Shown piece by piece: positions 58,690-64,000 of a DNA stretch of 64,000 bases. Position numbers and translations under genes: made by a program. The stretch spans positions 423,179,757-423,243,756 of the forward strand of contig NC_081415.1 of assembly GCF_030272615.1 (NCBI RefSeq). The letters run 5' to 3'. Under the pieces are notes generated by a model. That model was not told where the DNA came from. It did no database searches and saw only the letters and a program-made list of their open reading frames with translations. This DNA is from Cryptomeria japonica. Its lineage: Eukaryota; Streptophyta; Pinopsida; Cupressales; Cupressaceae. Positions within the stretch are counted from its first letter, which is position 1, and every line of letters begins with the position of its first letter.

Positions 58690-59346
58690 AAGCCCTTAAG
58701 GCTTTTGACAGACGGTGCTTATGGGTGCCCAAGGTGAGGCCATGCGTGGGTGCAAATCCCGAGGTGATGGAGCAGGTGACTCAGTGGCGACCAGGTGGAC
58801 CCCACGCAGACACTCTTCCCGAGGCAAATAGGCGGTATTTTGCAGAGAAAGGCCGACTTAACCAGTGAGCAGGTTGCAGAGGATCCGACAAAGCGCGTGA
58901 TTTTGCAGGCCGAAGATGCGCGTGAGTTACACCCTGCGAAATGGCAAAAAGAGGTAAAGATCGTGCATGTTTCGGGAGATCAGACGATCCGCGCTATTTC
59001 ACGAAGGAAAGTTGCTCGCTGGTTAAGGTCTACGAAATGGCGAAATGCAAAATGGCAAAAATGTAGCATGGTAAAGGTCGAGCAAGTTTGGAGTAGATCG
59101 ACGGCCTACGCGGTTTCGTGGAGTGGAGATGCACGCTAGATAAAGGCCGTGAAATGGCAAAAGCCAGGTGGTAGGTCCAGTCAGCGGTCCAGCAGGCAAG
59201 CCTTGGTGAGGTGGCAATGGCATGGCGTAGAGGTGGCACCTAGGTGGATGACAAGCAAGCAGACACGTGGCAGAGTGACGAGGTGTCATCCAAGGTGGCA
59301 CCTAGTAGACCCCATCGACCAATCAAATCCCGCCACGTGGCAAGGT
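58690..59346 (+). promoter_or_regulatory. CpG-rich tract with two G-boxes and short repeats
   Basis: Unlike its surroundings the tract keeps many CpG sites. It contains cgaaatggc words at 58,937, 59,033 and (as tgaaatggc) about 59,150. Two G-box/ABRE-type elements, CACGTGGC at 59,264-59,271 and 59,334-59,341, lie in two related blocks that each start aggtggcacctag (59,231 and 59,293) and end ggtgtca. A CCAAT word lies between (59,319-59,323). This layout resembles a promoter or LTR U3 region. bZIP and bHLH factors bind G-boxes in plants. Function here is inferred only. Confidence 0.5.
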
Positions 59347-61360
59347 GTCAGGACCAAATGGGAGCAAAAATTAATATTAAAATCAGTAAATTATATAGTT
59401 TCAACTATATTGAATAATTCAAAAATTTAAATGATGTTCACACATGAGGAATTAATTCGCTCAGGCTCAATTTTTGGTCAAAATGGCAAGCATTATATGT
59501 TTCCAGAAAGCTCTCGGAATGAGGAATCTAGTCAGGCAGTTAATTTTGACAAATGGGGGATATTTTAGGAGCAGTTTCCACAGGAGTGAAATTCAGTTAG
59601 AGAGGAGATATTTGGCAATTTCAGTTGCAGTTTTGATTTTCTTCCCTCTCCTTCTTATTCCCAATTCTTCTCATTTTGGAAGGGTTCCAGCTTTGGAGAG
59701 ATTTTCTCCAAGGGAGAAATCTGAAATTGCAGGTTCCAGTGATGGCATCTTTTTATCAATGCAAATGACAGTGTGTTATTCTATTTTTTCAATGTTGTCT
59801 TTACTGTAGGTTTAGTTTCAGTTTGTAGGTTCACAGATATGCAAGGCATGTGTGAGTTTCCATGAAATTGTCTCCAAAATGTACTCAGATTCATATAATT
59901 TTATATTATCAAGGATGATTTGAGTTGTCTCTTTTAGATTCATCTAAGAGTGTAATGTTTGTCTTTTAAGTATTCTTCAAGGTAGGATTTAAATCCTAAA
60001 ACCTAGCATTAATGATTTTGAATGCATATTGGATATATATACATATAAGTATGGTTTTGTGACAGAGCAGAGGATTGTATTAATGTAAGGCATTGATACA
60101 TGAAAATTTAATGTTGAAAAGAACTTGCATCTGAGATTTCTCTTCCAGTTTTATGCATGACTCTGTGGCCTGGATAAGGCACTGGTCTCTTGTAATATTG
60201 AAAGGTTGTCAGAACACCATTTAAAAATCCAAAATCAGAATATCTTTTTATATTTTATGTTATGTGGAAGTGTCCCTCCATCTCATGATTCAAAAATGTT
60301 GAATTGCAAGTGTGGATCTAGCCCATCTGTAGTTACCTCTTAGTTTTTGAACCTTTTGAGATCCATCTGCTTTTGATTGATGCAGTCTTGTGTGTAATAG
60401 ATCCGATTAAATGCATCAAACATATACCCGCCTAGGTTTTGCAGAGCCTGAAGAGTAGAAGGATTCATATCCTTGTCATGTTGTCCCAGCCTTGAGGTTC
60501 TTTACAAATTGAATTGGCTACTTCATAGATCAATTGCAGGTGTTCTTGGGTTATCACTTTTGGTGAACAAGAAAAATGGCAACTCTGCTGGGGAATTAAT
60601 GGATTTGAATGTTTGATTGATAAGGTCAAAAGTTGAATGTCTCCTTCGTTCTATCAATTTCATATCCAGCCAGTCTATCCATTGTGTATGCATAGAGTGT
60701 GAAAGTGAATTTATGAGTTAGAAAGTGTTCCTTGTTCTAGATCTGCAATTAGCCATGAGTTTCATTCTATATTTTATGAAAGGTAATAGTAAATTGTATT
60801 TGTTCAAAGTTGTAAGAAGCTCTTGCAGCTGTATACGAACTTTTCCCCAATTCCTTATTGGGTGGTGACTCTATGGTTCATACTAGTATTAAACAACCTG
60901 GAAGAGTGTTGATTGCAGCAAGATTGAGAGAGAATCAGAGAATGAAATAAGTGTTGAGTGGCATTCTACTATTCAAAATATCCTCTATGCAAGAGGTGGC
61001 GGCTCTGTTGTAAAAGACAGTGCTAAAGTGTGAAGTAAATCTCCAGATCTACAAGTCTTACAACTGCAAATCTCCAGGTATTTTCAGAGGTTTCAAATGC
61101 AAAGATGTTTGTTCTGAAATTCTGAATGTGTAATGTAGTATTCCCATTAAGTGAATAACACTAATAAAGAGGGAAAATAGAGGAATCACAAATTAATTTG
61201 CATATCCATTCTGCTGAAATGTCTAGCATATATATTTTGTTGTAGTATGCAAATTTGGAAAAGCTCTGTGTCAAGCAATGTTATGAACAGTTTCAGTCTG
61301 AGGATACTTGCTTGAAGTTTTTATCCAAAGTTATATAATCATTTGTGGGAGTAAGAAAAA
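59347..61360 (+). other. Probable 5' region of gypsy-2, no confident gene
   Basis: A candidate LTR start, TGTCAGGACC, is at 59,347. A TATA-like ggatatatatacatat lies near 60,030. TGGCAACTCTGCTGGGGAA at 60,577-60,595 resembles the primer-site region of Tat-type Ty3/gypsy elements (TGGCGACTC...GGGGA), with two weaker echoes (ggtggtgactctatgg near 60,862, ggtggcggctctgttg near 60,995). A 111-codon frame at 59,474-59,809 has one hydrophobic span (AISVAVLIFFPLLLIP) and matches nothing known. The rest is leader-like. Confidence 0.4.
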
Positions 61361-63999
61361 ATGAATAGTGAAGTTTTTCAACCTTGTGTATTTCCACATA
61401 GAGCCATGCCTGGTGAAGTGTCACAATCATATAATAGGAGAAGTTTCATCATGAACCATTATGCTGCTCTAAATTTTAGAGATATTCCGGGTTACCCAAA
61501 TCCCATACCCACAGAAATTAGAAAGTATTTGCCCATATTCAACGGGAAGAAATCAGAATCAGCATGTCAACATTTGAAAAGATTTTCAGATTTGATAGGA
61601 GAGTTTGAAATTTGTCAAGAAGATGTATGCATGAAATTGTTTGTTCAATCATTGAAAGAGGATGCAAGAGATTGGTTTTCTTTCTTGCTAGTGAATTCTA
61701 TTACCTCATGGGAAGAATTGGTTTTAGATTTCATGGATCAATTCGATGAGAAGGTGAGTGATTCTGACTTGCTGAAAGAATTCACTTATATACAAATTAG
61801 GGAAGATGAATTAGTACCCACTTTTAATATCAGATTTTCACAAGCTTTGTCTAAAGTTTCCAGAAAGTATAAACTTGATGATAAAGTATGTCTGGATGTT
61901 TACATGAGTGCATTTGATGAGAAGATGGGTTTCCTATTGAGAAACAAAGAACCCAAAACTTTGCATGAAGCTTTTAACACAGCTAGGGACATGGAAAATA
62001 ATTTGAAATTTGGGATAGCCAAGAGATTAGTGTCTGCTGTTGTTTCTTGTCAAAGCACCTTCCATGGTGAAATACCATGTGAAGATGAGCAAATCATTCC
62101 GTGTCTAGGTGCATCAAGCTTTGCAGTTCCGAAAAGTTTTATTGATGCATGTGTTTCAGATTTAAATGAGAGTCAAGAACCTTTGCTGTTAATGTTGATT
62201 GTCTCTCATAGTAATGATGGAATGATTAGTGGGAAGTGTTGTGAAAATGTTGATACTAAGATTGATATATACAAGGGATATGTACCATTTGATTTGTATG
62301 TCGGTTATGCTGATTATGTGGCTGCCAACTACCAAGTGAATCATGCATCTCTCCAGGATAATATTAATGAAAATAATGATGGTGATGACCATCAATCTTT
62401 ACATGCTGCTAATGTATTTGATGTTGAAATACCAAATACAGAGGGATTACCAAGTGTTGCTGTTTGAGCAAGTGAAAATGTGCCATATGATGAAAATCAG
62501 AATTGTTTGGTGCAAACAATAATTGACCCTCACTTAAACATTGATAATGTTAATTGTGTTGAGGATGAAGTAAATGTATTTTCAGATTTCACTTCTTGTA
62601 ATCATGTTGATGATCTTTCTATTTTGAAAGTTATGCACAATGTTAATTTAGAAAATCTCAATGATACACATGATTGCAATGAAGATATAGCACACACGAA
62701 TGGACAATTTTTTACAGAATCTCACATGGAATAGCAAAGTGCAATGCAAGTCCAGAAGATTGTAGAACTTAGGAAAGCTCTTGAATTTGTGGACAAGAAG
62801 GTTCAAATTTTGGAGAGCCTTCGACTTGTTAACAAAGACCTTCTGCAATATGGTAAAGAGGACTGTGAACTGAATGCTTGTATACTTGATGAACAACATG
62901 TTGATCTAACAAATGGTTTTATGACAGAAAATTTTAGTGAACATGCTGAAAACTCATCAGATGAAGTAAATAGCAACGAGATCCATCTTTGTTCTTTGGC
63001 TCTATTGGTGAAGAAGATCAGTTGTGCCAAGATAAGTATGATTATCTTGATTTTTAGAATGATGGTCATAGGATAAAAACTTATGAATGTGAAACATGGA
63101 ACACAAAGGATTGTTCCAGCCAAGTTTCATTTTCTTCTTTGTCTAATGAAGATGATTATAATGATAGTACGGATGGTATCTTTAGCAATTTTACTAATGT
63201 TCTATTCAATGCTGATATAGATACGGACCAGCCACTTCAGTGTCATAATGTTCATAAGGGGATTCTTCATTTTATTTTTAACCCTTTGTATGAAGAAATA
63301 ACTGATCAGCCAGATGTTGTAAATGATGAACCAGTCCATAATACTGATGAAATTCTGAACAACAATAGCATGGGTTGTAAAATTTTATTTCATGATGAAG
63401 ATAAGAGGCATGGGTTATGTGATGATCATTTAAAACCACAAATGAAAATGTTTCAGGTGGATGTAAGACTGAAAGAGAAAGAGTTAGCTGAGGATTTGCT
63501 TCAGCCAGAGGTATGCATTCTTTTCCATAAATGGGATGTTGAGAATGCGGAGGTTTTCAGTTTGATAAACAAGGATAGTATGGGGTGTGATCAGCATAGT
63601 GAAGTGTCACGTCCAGATTGTTACATGTATGTTCCTTGTTTGCATCAGTTGACCAGTAATGCCCCTCATTCTATGAATTTAAATGGCAATAAAGCATGTG
63701 TTGATAGGAATTGCAATGTTGAAAATGAGTGTTTTATTTTTCAAGTTCAGCATGATGATGTCCTTGCAAATGATAGAGTTGAGTGGGATAGTGAAGTGTA
63801 TGATAGCTTGTGGGAAAGCCTTTATAGTGAGTTGTCTCATGGTTTTATTTTTGTTGAAGTAGTGTGTGATCACAAAGTTCAAAATCAGACCAAAGGTATG
63901 CACACTAGCTTTTTCAGTAATGAGACAAAAGAGGTGGATTATAAAAGTTATGCTCAGTTGTTATTGAAAGGTGCCTTTGTTTGGATCATAACATCAAGA
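61361..63999 (+). pseudogene. gypsy-2 gag with a long acidic extension, open at the window edge
   Basis: The ATG at 61,361 starts a 368-codon frame whose first 220 residues are a Retrotrans_gag domain: LPIFNGKKSESACQHLKRF, ICQEDVCMKLFVQSL, DWFSFLLVNSITSWEELV, FNIRFSQALSKV and the closing LHEAFNTARDMENNLK. After TGA (62,465) and TAG (62,732) the same frame goes on to about 63,000. One frameshift then leads to a frame with a TAG at 63,055 that is afterwards open for about 314 codons to the edge. From about residue 230 onward the protein is rich in Asp, Asn, Glu and Cys/His without any knuckle or protease motif that I can see (for example NVFDVEIPNTEG, NDEPVHNTDEILNN, KDSMGCDQHSEV). Protease and pol should lie to the right. 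Confidence 0.75.
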
Positions 64000-64000
64000 G

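Noticed and set aside
59023-59301. Minus-strand Pro/His-rich frames in the CpG-rich tract
   Set aside because: Explained by base composition and short repeats; no domain.
1-64000. CRISPR arrays, bacterial operons or organelle DNA
   Set aside because: Repeat structure, element types and codon patterns are those of plant nuclear retrotransposon DNA; no spaced identical short repeats were seen.

Overview
The window looks like intergenic DNA from a large, AT-rich, retrotransposon-loaded land-plant nuclear genome. A gymnosperm is my inference from the mixture of families; the sequence does not prove it. I found no intact host gene, rRNA, tRNA or CRISPR array. Nearly everything that can be explained is a mobile element, a broken element gene, or a fragment of a host gene carried in repeats. 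The elements use initiator-Met-tRNA primer sites (TGGTATCAGAG), G-rich polypurine tracts, TG...CA long terminal repeats (LTRs) and 5-bp target duplications. Their genes are full of in-frame stops that mostly look like C-to-T decay.

Layout. 1-4.4 kb: LTR remnants, an inverted LTR end, and a retrocopy of a Lys/Glu-rich coiled-coil gene on the minus strand. 4.4-4.8 kb: an unrecognised minus-strand pseudogene. 4.8-13.5 kb: LINE-1 (plus strand; DUF4283-type ORF1, then endonuclease, reverse transcriptase (RT) and RNase H, then an unexplained 3' coding-like tract). 14.5-16.6 kb: a minus-strand pseudogene combining a plant-mobile-domain-like part with a coiled coil. 16.6-25.3 kb: LINE-2 (minus), split by a 577-bp retrocopy with 18-bp target duplications and by a 2,316-bp solo LTR with CACTT duplications. 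26-26.9 kb: tail of a chromovirus (minus). 27.54-27.73 kb: a tRNA-like SINE. 28.47-35.77 kb: copia-1, complete with both LTRs and ATATA duplications. 36.8-37.8 kb: a decayed Ty3/gypsy protease region. 38.05 kb: a CACTA-type terminus.

39.8-64 kb is a nest. Copia-2 (plus) is entered by copia-3 (minus) at 43,539. Copia-3 is entered by gypsy-1 at 45,317-53,167, a chromodomain chromovirus with both LTRs. Copia-3 is broken again at about 55,776 by a unit that runs off the right edge. That last block holds two host gene fragments in the same orientation, a CHUP1-like coiled coil and the C-terminus of a DUF1295/steroid 5-alpha-reductase-like membrane protein, then a CpG-rich tract with two G-boxes, then a Ty3/gypsy gag continuing into a long acidic open frame.

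The points most worth a second look are the gene-fragment block at 57.1-59.3 kb, the coiled-coil family that appears three times (twice with LINE-style insertion signatures), and gypsy-1, whose single 1,532-codon gag-pol frame has ten stops, all TAA/TAG and all at plausible glutamine positions, with no frameshift.
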